Positions 23,442 to 31,886 of a stretch of 57,699 nucleotides of DNA are shown piece after piece. Position 1 is the first letter of the stretch. Every line of letters begins with the position of its first letter. Both the position numbers and the translations under genes were made by a program. The notes beneath the pieces were generated by a model. That model was not told the origin of the DNA and ran no database searches. It saw nothing but the letters and a program-made list of their open reading frames with translations. The stretch comes from Deltaproteobacteria bacterium (GTDB lineage Bacteria > Desulfobacterota > Desulfobacteria > Desulfobacterales > Desulfobacteraceae), in assembly GCA_027858995.1 (NCBI GenBank), contig JAQIBP010000009.1:1-57699 (forward strand), given 5' to 3'.

Positions 23442-24887
23442 ATGTTACAAACAAAAAAAGATCCATCGTATATAGATCTTGATCTTAGTTTGAAATACAA
23501 GATTAAAGATATTGCCCTTGCAGAAGAAGGGCTTAAGGATATGCAGCTTTCAGAAAAGGAAATGCCTGGTTTAATGGCTATCAGGGAAAAATATGGTCAA
23601 AAAAAACCTTTTAAAGGTTTGCAAATCATGGGAAGTCTTCATATGACTATTCAAACAGCCATGCTCATTGATACCCTTTATGAACTTGGAGCTGATATCC
23701 GCTGGGCATCATGTAATATTTTTTCCACCCAGGATCATGCAGCAGCGGCAATTGTAAAAAAAGGTTCTGCCGCAGTTTTTGCCTGGAAAGGTGAAACCCT
23801 TGAAGAATTCTGGTGGTGTACTGAACAGGCACTGTTGTGGCCGGATGGTTCAGGCCCTGATCTTATTGTTGATGATGGAGGCGATGCAACCCTCTATGTT
23901 CATCAGGGGGTAAAAGTTGAAAAAGATCCCTCTCTGCTTGATATTAAACCCGGCAGCACAGATGAAAAATGCTTGATGGACAGAATGAGAGTAAGTCAGT
24001 ATGAAGATTCTGAAAAATGGACAAATATTGCAAAAAAAATCAGGGGGGTTTCAGAAGAGACAACAACCGGAGTTCATAGATTGTATCAGCTTGCTGAAAA
24101 AAAAGAGCTGCTTTTCCCTGCCATTAATGTCAATGATTCTGTAACTAAATCCAAATTTGACAATCTTTATGGGTGTCGTGAATCACTTGCAGATGGAATC
24201 AAGAGAGCAACTGATGTCATGCTTGCCGGTAAAACAATTGTTGTGGCAGGTTATGGTGATGTGGGTAAAGGTTGTGCTGCATCCATGCGAGGATATGGAG
24301 CCATTGTATGGGTTACTGAAATTGATCCTATCTGTGCACTGCAGGCAGCCATGGAAGGCTTTAAAGTTGTGACAATGGAAGAGGCTGCTCCCCAGGGGGA
24401 TATCTTTGTAACTGCCACTGGTAATTATCATGTTATTACTGGCAAACATATTGATGAAATGAAAGATGAATCCATAATCTGCAATATTGGACATTTTGAT
24501 AATGAGATCGAAATGAGCCATCTTGACAGCAACCCAAAAGCTGTAAAAACAAATATCAAACCACAGGTGGACAAATGGACATTGGAGTCCGGCCGGTCTG
24601 TCATTGTTCTTGCAGAGGGAAGACTTGTAAATCTTGGCTGTGCCACAGGACATCCAAGCTTTGTAATGAGCAACAGCTTTTCCAACCAGACCATGGCACA
24701 GATCAAACTTTCTAAGGAAAATCTTGAGAACAAAGTCTACACACTTCCCAAGGAACTTGATGAAGAGGTGGCAAGATTCCATCTGAAAAATCTCTCTGTA
24801 AACCTGACAAAGATGACCCAGGAACAGTCTGATTACCTTGGAATTCCAGTTAATGGTCCCTATAAAGCTGATATTTACAGATATTAA
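23442..24887 (+). CDS. ahcY: adenosylhomocysteinase AhcY
   Basis: S-adenosyl-L-homocysteine hydrolase splits SAH to adenosine and homocysteine with tightly bound NAD. The 481-residue product shows S-L-H-M-T-I-Q-T-A (substrate site), D-D-G-G-D, the Rossmann motif [11 protein letters not shown] (near residue 266), N-I-G-H-F-D-N-E-I, and the C-terminal K-A-D-I-Y-R-Y, in which Lys and Tyr reach the NAD of the neighbouring subunit. AAGGAG precedes the ATG. With metK and the adenosine-kinase-like protein it makes the core of the methyl cycle. Confidence 0.96.
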   Translation: MLQTKKDPSYIDLDLSLKYKIKDIALAEEGLKDMQLSEKEMPGLMAIREKYGQKKPFKGLQIMGSLHMTIQTAMLIDTLYELGADIRWASCNIFSTQDHAAAAIVKKGSAAVFAWKGETLEEFWWCTEQALLWPDGSGPDLIVDDGGDATLYVHQGVKVEKDPSLLDIKPGSTDEKCLMDRMRVSQYEDSEKWTNIAKKIRGVSEETTTGVHRLYQLAEKKELLFPAINVNDSVTKSKFDNLYGCRESLADGIKRATDVMLAGKTIVVAGYGDVGKGCAASMRGYGAIVWVTEIDPICALQAAMEGFKVVTMEEAAPQGDIFVTATGNYHVITGKHIDEMKDESIICNIGHFDNEIEMSHLDSNPKAVKTNIKPQVDKWTLESGRSVIVLAEGRLVNLGCATGHPSFVMSNSFSNQTMAQIKLSKENLENKVYTLPKELDEEVARFHLKNLSVNLTKMTQEQSDYLGIPVNGPYKADIYRY

Positions 24888-25232
24888 TAAATTTGCAGGG
24901 ATTTTAAATATATAGTGCCTGCGAGTTTAATTTTGTGTACATCTCTTAATATGAATTTTTATTTTTTATTTCAGTTACTTATGGTTTGCTTGACTGTTTT
25001 GGGAGTTTCAGGGTTCAAGATTTTGAACTTTTATCAGGATTAATGATGAAAAAAATTATAGAGATTTAAATTCTATACAGACATAAAAAGAAAATCAAGG
25101 ATAATTATCTAATTAAATAAGGATGTTATAAATTAAATCAAATATGTTTTATGACCATGGCATGCTAATTGCTATAACTTAACTATAATAAACATAACAA
25201 AGATTAATTTTTTTATCTTTTTTTCCTTTTTC
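24888..25232. other. gene-free region after ahcY
   Basis: About 345 AT-rich bases between ahcY and the terminator of the minus-strand block. A weak GCAGG/CCTGC hairpin soon after the ahcY stop could end that transcript. No plausible gene, conserved RNA or repeat was found in the rest. Confidence 0.5.
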
Positions 25233-25267
25233 AAAAAAGGCTGTCCTAAACCAAGGCAGCCTTTTTT
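25233..25267. terminator. strong bidirectional intrinsic terminator
   Basis: AAAAAAGGCTG (25233-25243) pairs perfectly with CAGCCTTTTTT (25257-25267), giving a G/C core flanked by A and T runs on both sides. It lies 36 bases after the end of the selenoprotein gene on the minus strand and can also stop readthrough from ahcY on the plus strand. It is the only convincing terminator of the whole minus-strand catabolic block. Confidence 0.9.
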
Positions 25268-25303
25268 GGTTTTAATGGAAGGATGGATATAAGAAAACTT
25301 CTA

Positions 25304-25522
25304 TTACTGTTTGATAAGTTTTATGATTTCATCATTATCAGGAAAGTGTTTTGTTTGATGTTTGGAATAAATAAGGTTCCCATCCACAACAATATCATAA
25401 ACACCTTTTGAACCAGGAATCACCTGTGCTGTAATACCCAGCTCATCTCTTATTTTTTCTGCCAGCCCGGCAGCCCTTGGTTCATAATTTCAAACAGAAC
25501 AGTAATTGATTTTAATTTCCAC
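25304..25522 (-). CDS. SelW/Rdx-family selenoprotein with in-frame TGA (Sec)
   Basis: A 72-residue thioredoxin-like protein of the SelW/SelT/SelH (Rdx) family, read through a TGA at 25490-25492 as selenocysteine. The N-terminus reads V-E-I-K-I-N-Y-C-S-V-U-N-Y-E-P-R-A-A-G-L, giving the redox motif C8-x-x-U11. After the TGA the frame stays open with the family pattern G-S-K-G-V-Y-D-I-V-V-D-G-N-L-I-Y-S-K and F-P-D-N-D-E-I. It starts with GTG behind AAGGAG (seven-base spacer). A compact hairpin follows the TGA. Function is probably thiol/selenol redox chemistry. Ordinary gene finding would split or miss it. It lies 55 bases after the aminotransferase gene, before the terminator. Confidence 0.9.
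25459..25473 (-). promoter_or_regulatory. candidate bacterial SECIS hairpin
   Basis: On the mRNA, CTGCC (25473-25469) pairs with GGCAG (25463-25459) around the loop GGGCT. The stem starts 17 bases after the TGA and the loop is 22-26 bases after it, within the distance required for SelB-dependent readthrough. The loop carries G residues as in known bacterial SECIS elements. Confidence 0.65.
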
Positions 25523-25577
25523 TGTATTTCTCCTTTTGAATGAATATTGCTGTATTCTTAGCAATATCCCACCTGGT

Positions 25578-26831
25578 TTATTGATATTTATCCTTTATAA
25601 AGTGTAAAGATTCATCAATTGCCTTTAAGGAGAGTTCTAACTCTTCCTTAGTGTGCCTGTAACTTATATAGGCATGGTGAAATGGAGTAAAAAAGAAGCC
25701 TTTGCGGATAAGCTGGGTGTAAAAATCCGTTCGTTTGCCTTTATATGCACCTGTGTCATCTTTTTTAAAGGTAATGTAAAACATTGGGGCAACGCCTGTA
25801 AGTTCTGCTCCAACATTATGTTTATCAATGGTTTGCTGGATTTTTTCCATGAACCATTTACCCTTTTCCCAGATGTTTTCAAGGACATTGTCCCTTTCCA
25901 TAATTTCAATGGTTTTAAGAGCAGCTATAAATGCTTCACTGTTAGGAAAAAATGTGGAAGAGATAAAAAGTTTGCTTTCAGCTGCCATCATTACATCTTT
26001 TTTCCCAGTTACAACAGAGATTGGATATCCATTGCCCATGGCCTTTCCAAGCACAGTAAGGTCAGGTGTTACTCCATACAGCTCCTGGGCACCGCCCATG
26101 GCAAGTCTGAAACAGGTACGAATTTCATCATAAATCAGTACAACACCGTATTTATCAGCAATTTCTCTTGCCCCTTCAAGGAAACCGGGTTCAGGGATCT
26201 CCATTTTTTTATGGTTGGGATGTCCAAAGGGTGTCATGATAATAGCAGCAGTATCATCGCCATGTTCAGCCATTAATTCTTCAAGCTGATCAAGTTTGTT
26301 ATATTGAAATTCATAAACATCTTCATAAAATTTTTTGGGGATTCCACCTTTCATTTCAATACACCAGTCATGCCAGCCATGATAGCCGCACCGCATAACC
26401 TTTAATTTTTCTGTATGGGCTCTTGCAATACGAATGGCTGCAGTGGTGGCATCTGATCCGGTTTTAAGGAAGATACTCATTTCAGAGCAGGGTACAATTT
26501 GAGTAAGCTTTTTTGCAAGTTGATTTTGAAACTTCTGGGTTAGAGTAAAGCAAAAACCTTTGTCTCTAATCTGTTTATAAACAGCTTCATCCACTTCATC
26601 TTCACGGTATCCCAGGATAATGGGGCCATATCCGCAGAGAAAATCAATAAATTCATTGCCGTCAACATCAACAAGTTTTGCACCTTTGCCGGTATCAAGA
26701 AAAATCGGGTATTCCCCATTAATAAAATCCCCTGGTTTTCTTGCGCCAAGCACTCCTCCCGGGATCAGTGTAATTGCCTCTTCATACAATGCCAGGCTTT
26801 TGGAAATATTGAGTTTTGCTGTTTCTTTCAT
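25578..26831 (-). CDS. class III PLP-dependent aminotransferase (GSA-aminomutase-like)
   Basis: A 417-residue class III aminotransferase, closest in pattern to the glutamate-1-semialdehyde aminomutase-like group. The PLP lysine is K263 in L-G-K-A-M-G-N-G-Y-P; the cofactor Asp is D235 in L-I-Y-D-E-I-R-T; the phosphate site is T-G-S-D-A-T. It is unlikely to be the haem enzyme HemL, because it sits in a catabolic block next to a saccharopine-dehydrogenase-like gene. That pairing suggests transfer or removal of an amino group from an unusual amino acid. AAGGAG precedes the start. Substrate unknown. Confidence 0.82.
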   Translation of the reverse strand: MKETAKLNISKSLALYEEAITLIPGGVLGARKPGDFINGEYPIFLDTGKGAKLVDVDGNEFIDFLCGYGPIILGYREDEVDEAVYKQIRDKGFCFTLTQKFQNQLAKKLTQIVPCSEMSIFLKTGSDATTAAIRIARAHTEKLKVMRCGYHGWHDWCIEMKGGIPKKFYEDVYEFQYNKLDQLEELMAEHGDDTAAIIMTPFGHPNHKKMEIPEPGFLEGAREIADKYGVVLIYDEIRTCFRLAMGGAQELYGVTPDLTVLGKAMGNGYPISVVTGKKDVMMAAESKLFISSTFFPNSEAFIAALKTIEIMERDNVLENIWEKGKWFMEKIQQTIDKHNVGAELTGVAPMFYITFKKDDTGAYKGKRTDFYTQLIRKGFFFTPFHHAYISYRHTKEELELSLKAIDESLHFIKDKYQ

Positions 26832-26867
26832 GTGGATCTCCTTAACAACATATATAATTGGTACTTT

Positions 26868-28016
26868 TTAATTATTGGTTTCAAACATTGATTCAATGGT
26901 CTGACTCTGATGAATTCTTGCACCTCTTTTTAAGAAAGCGCCCAGGAATTTATCTGGATCAATACAGCCTTCAGGAGCTACAACACCTTTGACAGTGACA
27001 TCACCTGCATCCATCATAAGCGAGGCAATAGAAGCTGGAAGGCCGGTTCCAGGTGCCATTCTTCCCACCATATCAGCTGTATAGGTGATTTTTTTACCAT
27101 TTTTTTCGCCTTTGACAATTACTTTGAGCCCGGAAGACTGGGGGCCGTTATCTCTTCCTTCAGGAATTGTTTTCCAAAGTTTTAGAGCAAGGTCATAGGG
27201 TGTTACTTTTGTTCCATTAATGTCTATTGGTTCTGTTCCAAGAAGTCCTGTCTGTTTCTGCTCCTGGATCAGCTCATCCACCCATAATGGAATAAGAGCA
27301 CCCTTGATAATAATATTTTTAACTCCTTTGATATACTTTGGCAGGGTCAGAGGCTGTGGATGTCCAACATAGCGGACATCGCAGATGCCAAGGGGTTCAA
27401 GAAATTTTTCTGACACAGCTTCAGTGCCGCCTTCCACACTGACAATTTTTCCATCAATATATTGCGGGATTTTTCCAAGGGTCATATGCAGGCTGTGATC
27501 CCAGGCAGCTCCTTCAAGTTCTGCAATACTGACCACCCAGTAAAGATAAATCTCGTCAACTTTATCGAGTCTATCTGCATACCATTTAACAAGAACATTG
27601 TTGGTTCCCGGATCAGAACCCATACCTGTCAGAACTGTGATGTCTGCCTCTTTTGCAAGTTTATCAATATCTGAATTAAATAGAATTTCAGTGCCTTCAT
27701 AATCATCGCAGATATCAATATAATTAACTTTTGCTTCCACAGCTGCCTTGGCAACAGGTACGGCAGTTTTATAAAATGGACCTGCTGTGTTGATGACTAC
27801 ATCCACTTCCTTAAAAGCATTGACCATTGTTTCATGATCATTAACATCCATTTTTATCAGTGTAGATTTTTCACTTTCACGCAATTTTGTGGACAATCTT
27901 TCAGGGTCTGGATACAAATCAGCAAGAATCACACTTGTAACCTGTTCCTGTTTTATCAGATCCCTTGCAACTCCCTGTCCCATTCCTCCAACTCCGCCTA
28001 TTATCAATGCTTTCAT
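26868..28016 (-). CDS. saccharopine-dehydrogenase-family oxidoreductase
   Basis: A 382-residue protein with an N-terminal Rossmann motif (G-G-V-G-G-M-G-Q-G-V) and the saccharopine dehydrogenase NADP domain pattern (V-V-I-N-T-A-G-P-F, Y-I-D-I-C-D-D, L-T-G-M-G-S-D-P-G-T-N-N). The family includes enzymes that form or break secondary amines between amino acids and oxoacids. The middle domain G-I-C-D-V-R-Y-V-G-H-P-Q-P lacks clear functional markers. AAGGAG precedes the start. The 36-base gap to the aminotransferase gene implies a shared amino acid pathway, but the substrate is not evident. Confidence 0.8.
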   Translation of the reverse strand: MKALIIGGVGGMGQGVARDLIKQEQVTSVILADLYPDPERLSTKLRESEKSTLIKMDVNDHETMVNAFKEVDVVINTAGPFYKTAVPVAKAAVEAKVNYIDICDDYEGTEILFNSDIDKLAKEADITVLTGMGSDPGTNNVLVKWYADRLDKVDEIYLYWVVSIAELEGAAWDHSLHMTLGKIPQYIDGKIVSVEGGTEAVSEKFLEPLGICDVRYVGHPQPLTLPKYIKGVKNIIIKGALIPLWVDELIQEQKQTGLLGTEPIDINGTKVTPYDLALKLWKTIPEGRDNGPQSSGLKVIVKGEKNGKKITYTADMVGRMAPGTGLPASIASLMMDAGDVTVKGVVAPEGCIDPDKFLGAFLKRGARIHQSQTIESMFETNN

Positions 28017-28121
28017 ATCTTCTCCTTTTTAAAATTTATTATATTTTATACTTTTAATTTCTGGTTTTATATTTGAGCAGTTAGGTTAACAGGTCATTTT
28101 TCACACCTTACAACTTACACC

Positions 28122-28931
28122 TTAAAAATTATATCTGCTCAAAACAGCTTCAAGTACACTGCCCCCAATGGCGCGGGCCTTTTCCGAGATTGTGGAGCAG
28201 TATTCTACTTTTCCTCTTGGGTCTATGTCACCAATTTTAAGCCTGATGTCAACTTCTGTGTTATTTCTTATTTGACCTCTTAAAACACCGTCAATTCCGG
28301 CAATAACATCATTACCATTAACATTGGCCATTACCTGGCCTTTTTTGACAACTACACCTATATCAAGATCAGATCTGAATGTTCCAGTGCTTGGGGATCT
28401 TAAAACCCTTTCATGGGTAAAACCATTGGTGGAGCCTGGAATGCCTGTGTTTGGCTCAGGACAGCCCTTTAAAATAATTCTTCCAAGGTTATGTCCCCTG
28501 TTTGTCTCAACTGCAATGTGGACATTTTTGCCTGCTTCAAAACCTGGGCCAAGTCCGATAGTAAGGGGGGCTTCAGACATGCTGGTCCCAAGATTTTTTT
28601 TGGCAATAATTGCATCCACCACCACGTCGGGATTGAGAGTTTTTATACATTTCCAATCAGGATCAACAATCACAGGAATTTTATTTTCATCCCAACTTTG
28701 ATGAATCTGGTCACAGGATGTAATTTTTATTGCCTCAACCCCTTCCACAATTATTTTGCCATCGTGGACAGCTTCGCAGAATGAGACCTGCCGTCTCACA
28801 GCAAGGGGATTATCTATCTCCATCATAAAGATATGTTTAATGTTGGATTTAAAAAGGCGGCATGCAATTCCTGATGCAAGTTCTCCTGCTCCTTTCACAC
28901 CAATTATAAGTTCATTTAGTTTTAAGTTCAT
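28122..28931 (-). CDS. yqeB: YqeB-type selenium-dependent molybdenum hydroxylase maturation protein
   Basis: A 269-residue protein of the EF2563/YqeB family, which in many genomes travels with SelD and Mo hydroxylases that carry a labile selenium ligand. Visible features are the N-terminal G-V-K-G-A-G-E-L-A-S-G-I-A (Rossmann-like), the central G-L-G-P-G-F-E-A-G and E-T-N-R-G-H-N-L-G-R, and the C-terminal D-I-D-P-R-G. It directly follows two Mo hydroxylase operons on the same strand, suggesting that at least one is selenium-dependent. The start at 28931 has no strong ribosome site. Partner genes (yqeC, selD) are not in the window. Confidence 0.82.
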   Translation of the reverse strand: MNLKLNELIIGVKGAGELASGIACRLFKSNIKHIFMMEIDNPLAVRRQVSFCEAVHDGKIIVEGVEAIKITSCDQIHQSWDENKIPVIVDPDWKCIKTLNPDVVVDAIIAKKNLGTSMSEAPLTIGLGPGFEAGKNVHIAVETNRGHNLGRIILKGCPEPNTGIPGSTNGFTHERVLRSPSTGTFRSDLDIGVVVKKGQVMANVNGNDVIAGIDGVLRGQIRNNTEVDIRLKIGDIDPRGKVEYCSTISEKARAIGGSVLEAVLSRYNF

Positions 28932-28955
28932 TTGTTTAAATTTTCAGTTTCTAAT

Positions 28956-28989
28956 AAAAGTTGCACTATCCTTTAAAAGTTACACTATC
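28956..28989. repeat. 15-bp direct repeat upstream of yqeB
   Basis: AAAAGTTGCACTATC (28956-28970) recurs as AAAAGTTACACTATC (28975-28989) with one change and a 19-base period. It lies 25 to 60 bases upstream of yqeB in the only sizeable gap (157 bases) of the lower part of the block, so an internal promoter or regulator site is possible. Confidence 0.45.
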
Positions 28990-29088
28990 TTCCAGTGGAA
29001 CGGGTTAAACAATTTTTTATATTATAATTAATATCCAGTTGATCAAGGACAAAACCTGGAGTCAAATAGAGCTTATGCCCAAAAGCTA

Positions 29089-31377
29089 TCATTTGGCAGT
29101 ATCCTGTTGTTTTTTGTTTTTAATTGCCGTAAGAATTTTATCCGGAGTCAGAGGAAAAGAATCCATATGAACACCAATGGCATTGCTTACAGCAGCGCTG
29201 TAGCCCTGGGCTGCTGACATGGCAATGGACATGCCGGCTTCTTTAGCACCATAAGGTCCTTTTGGCTCAATTGATTCAACAATTATGTTATTGATTTTGG
29301 GCATGTCGCAGGCAAGGGGCAGTTTATAATCAAGCATGGTTGGATTTACACATCTGCCTTCATGCCACTCATGGTACTCTGTGAGCATTCCTCCCTGGCC
29401 TCCCATGGCAATGGAGCCTTCAAACTGACCTTCAAGAACAAGTGGGTTCAAGGCTTTGCCAACATCCTGGGAAGCAGTGACTTCAAGCACTTCAACCTCT
29501 CCTGTATCAGGGTCAACCTTGACTTCAACAATGGTGGTCCCAAAAGAGAAGGCTTCACACATCTGACCGTAGGGATTGGATACCCACTCTCGTTTCATGT
29601 CAACTTTTGGCCAGTAACCGCCTTCGGCATTAACAGAATTAAAGTTTAAAAGACTTATTCGAACCACTTTTTTAATGGGAATTGATTTTTCAGGATCATC
29701 TTTTACAAAGATAAGACGGTTTTCTGCCTTAAGCGTATCAGGTTCAACTTTTAATACTTTTGCTGCCACATCAAACAGCTTTTTCTTGCAGTTTGAAGCA
29801 GCATTTTTAACAGCCTGACCGCCCACAAAGGTTGATACCTGGGAGTATGAACCAGGGTCAGAAGAGGTGGTCTCAGTATCTGCTGAAACAAGATGAATAT
29901 CTTCTGGAAGCAGTCCTAATTCCTGTGCTGCAATTTGGACCACCATATTATCATTGCCCTGACCATTGTCTACGACGCCTGTCATGACAGTGGCTTCACC
30001 ATCTTCATTGAATTTGATAAAACTCTGGGATCCGCCTCTTATACCCATGGGAAAACCTGTCTGAACAGAATTGGTTCCTATTCCAATACCATGAAATGGC
30101 GGCAGCTTGCCCCATTTTTCCTTGAACCCTGATTTCTCAACTGCCTTGTGAATGGTTTCATCCATGGCACATGAGCTGACAAGGGATTTAGTATTGGTAT
30201 ATTCACCTGGCTGTCTTGAGTTTCTCAATCTCATCTCCACGGGATCAATGCCAAGATGCTCTGCAATCATGTCAAGCTGGGTGTCAAGACCGCATGCAAA
30301 GCCACGACCGTGAACCCTTATCATTCCACGGATGGGTTTGTTGGTGTAGACTCTGTATCCGTTGTAGCGGACACTTTCCATCCTGTATGCCTGTTCCATG
30401 GAAAGAAAGGGTACAGTTGTGGCAATGGGACCTGTGGAAGAGTAAGCCCCACCATCCATATAGCATGTGGTATCCCTTGCAAGGACGCGTCCTTCTTTAT
30501 CCACACCTGTTTTATGGGTGGTGATCATGGCATGTCCCTGGCGGGTAGCAATAGTGTTTTCTTCCCTTGTAAATATTATTTTCACAGGGGCGCTGGTTTT
30601 TTTTGCAAGCAGGGCGCAGATATAATCAGCAGGGCAGATTTCAGATCTTCCGCCAAATGCACCGCCAATGGCAATTTTTTTAATTTTGACTTTATGAAGA
30701 GGGAGTTTAAAAGAGTTGGAAAGGGGTTTGGATTTCATGTGTGGCCCGCCATTAGGGCACCACACTTCAAGACACTCATCTTCATCAAACCTTGCAACCA
30801 CAGCATAGGGTTCTGCCTGAAAATATGACTCTTCCGGTGCTGTAAAAGTGTCTTCCCTTATATAGTGAGCCTTTTTAAAATTTTCATCCACTTCACCAGT
30901 ATCAATGTTTACATGGATATTGATATTATTTGGAAAATCTTCATGGATTAACTCACTATCTGATGCCATGGCATCCATGGGTTCAAATACAGCAGGCAGC
31001 TGTTCATATTCCACTTGAATAAGATCAAGAGCTTTTAGAGCAGTGTCTTCATCAACAGCAGCAACACCTGCTACCTCATCTCCTATGTATCTTGCCTTGT
31101 CAGTCTGGATAAACTGCTGATCACGGGTATAACCGAAAACTCCCCATTTTACGCCTTCAGTATCCTTGCCTGTAACAACAGCTTTTACTCCGGGCAGATT
31201 TTCAGCTTTTGATGTGTCAATACTGAGGATTCGGGCATGGGCATAGGGACTTCTTTTAATTTTTCCCACAAGCATGCCATGGAGCTTGATGTCAGCTGAG
31301 TATCTTACTTTTCCCATGACTTTGGCCCTGGAATCAACTCTTGGCATTCTTTTTCCGATAATATTGTAATCAGACAT
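29089..31377 (-). CDS. molybdenum hydroxylase large (Mo-pterin) subunit, set A
   Basis: A 762-residue xanthine-oxidase-family catalytic subunit carrying the molybdopterin cofactor. It has the N-terminal hammerhead domain (G-K-V-R-Y-S-A-D-I), G-G-A-F-G-G-R near residue 250, and the C-terminal P-Y-G-A-K-E-A-G with the base-catalyst Glu. It forms a three-gene set with the 2Fe-2S subunit (31381) and the FAD subunit (31887), which carries the extra cysteine loop of 4-hydroxybenzoyl-CoA reductase. It therefore either hydroxylates an aromatic or N-heterocyclic ring or reductively removes a hydroxyl from an aryl-CoA. Context favours an aryl-acid pathway. Confidence 0.88.
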   Translation of the reverse strand: MSDYNIIGKRMPRVDSRAKVMGKVRYSADIKLHGMLVGKIKRSPYAHARILSIDTSKAENLPGVKAVVTGKDTEGVKWGVFGYTRDQQFIQTDKARYIGDEVAGVAAVDEDTALKALDLIQVEYEQLPAVFEPMDAMASDSELIHEDFPNNINIHVNIDTGEVDENFKKAHYIREDTFTAPEESYFQAEPYAVVARFDEDECLEVWCPNGGPHMKSKPLSNSFKLPLHKVKIKKIAIGGAFGGRSEICPADYICALLAKKTSAPVKIIFTREENTIATRQGHAMITTHKTGVDKEGRVLARDTTCYMDGGAYSSTGPIATTVPFLSMEQAYRMESVRYNGYRVYTNKPIRGMIRVHGRGFACGLDTQLDMIAEHLGIDPVEMRLRNSRQPGEYTNTKSLVSSCAMDETIHKAVEKSGFKEKWGKLPPFHGIGIGTNSVQTGFPMGIRGGSQSFIKFNEDGEATVMTGVVDNGQGNDNMVVQIAAQELGLLPEDIHLVSADTETTSSDPGSYSQVSTFVGGQAVKNAASNCKKKLFDVAAKVLKVEPDTLKAENRLIFVKDDPEKSIPIKKVVRISLLNFNSVNAEGGYWPKVDMKREWVSNPYGQMCEAFSFGTTIVEVKVDPDTGEVEVLEVTASQDVGKALNPLVLEGQFEGSIAMGGQGGMLTEYHEWHEGRCVNPTMLDYKLPLACDMPKINNIIVESIEPKGPYGAKEAGMSIAMSAAQGYSAAVSNAIGVHMDSFPLTPDKILTAIKNKKQQDTAK

Positions 31378-31380
31378 AAT

Positions 31381-31878
31381 TTACTCCTTTGTTTGACAGT
31401 CTGGACAGGATTTTTCAGGTTTGCCGGCGTGGGCAACAGCTTCAACAATTTTTGAGTATCCAGTGCATCTGCAGATATTGCCGGAAAGAGCTTGGCGTAT
31501 TGTTGTATCATCAGGGTTAAGGGTTTCACTGAGCAGGGCATCGGCAGACATTAGCATGCCGGGAGTACAGATTCCGCACTGGACTGCACCATGATCAATA
31601 AAGGACTGCTGGAGATTTGATAATTCATCTCCGTTTGCAAGACCTTCCACGGTTTTTATCTTTGTGCCCTGTGCTTCCATGGCAAGTGTCAGGCATGATC
31701 TGACAGGTTTGCCATCCATCTGAATTGTACATGATCCGCAGATGCCTTCTGAGCAGCTTTCCTTTGATCCTGTTAGATCAAGTTCATCCCGTAATACTTC
31801 GAGAAGTGTGTCGTTGGGCTGTACCAGGAGTGCCTGATCTTTTCCATTTATATTTAAGGTAATTTGTAATTTTTCCAT
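31381..31878 (-). CDS. molybdenum hydroxylase 2Fe-2S subunit, set A
   Basis: A small iron-sulfur subunit of 165 residues. The plant-ferredoxin-type cluster is bound by C-S-E-G-I-C-G-S-C and a later Cys; the second cluster by C-G-I-C and C-R-C-T-G-Y. Both blocks are complete. A C-terminal C-P-D-C is an unusual addition. The start at 31878 (M-E-K-L-Q) has GAGG six bases before it; an ATG at 31890 overlaps the FAD subunit stop. It moves electrons between the Mo centre and FAD. Confidence 0.92.
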   Translation of the reverse strand: MEKLQITLNINGKDQALLVQPNDTLLEVLRDELDLTGSKESCSEGICGSCTIQMDGKPVRSCLTLAMEAQGTKIKTVEGLANGDELSNLQQSFIDHGAVQCGICTPGMLMSADALLSETLNPDDTTIRQALSGNICRCTGYSKIVEAVAHAGKPEKSCPDCQTKE

Positions 31879-31886
31879 TTTTGACC

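Noticed and set aside
24183-24782. Long open frame (199 codons) antisense to ahcY
   Set aside because: It lies fully within the well-supported ahcY gene, has no ribosome site, and its translation is rich in Cys and His without family similarity.
25490-25492. The TGA as a true stop or frameshift, making a pseudogene
   Set aside because: The frame continues for a full SelW-type domain with conserved motifs, the TGA falls exactly at the family redox position, and a suitable hairpin follows.
25653-26276. Open frame of 207 codons on the plus strand opposite the aminotransferase gene
   Set aside because: It is a shadow of a clear class III aminotransferase; it has no motif and no good start.
25578-26831. 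Aminotransferase as HemL of haem synthesis
   Set aside because: The context is catabolic, no other tetrapyrrole gene is near, and the sequence fits the broader GSA-aminomutase-like group.
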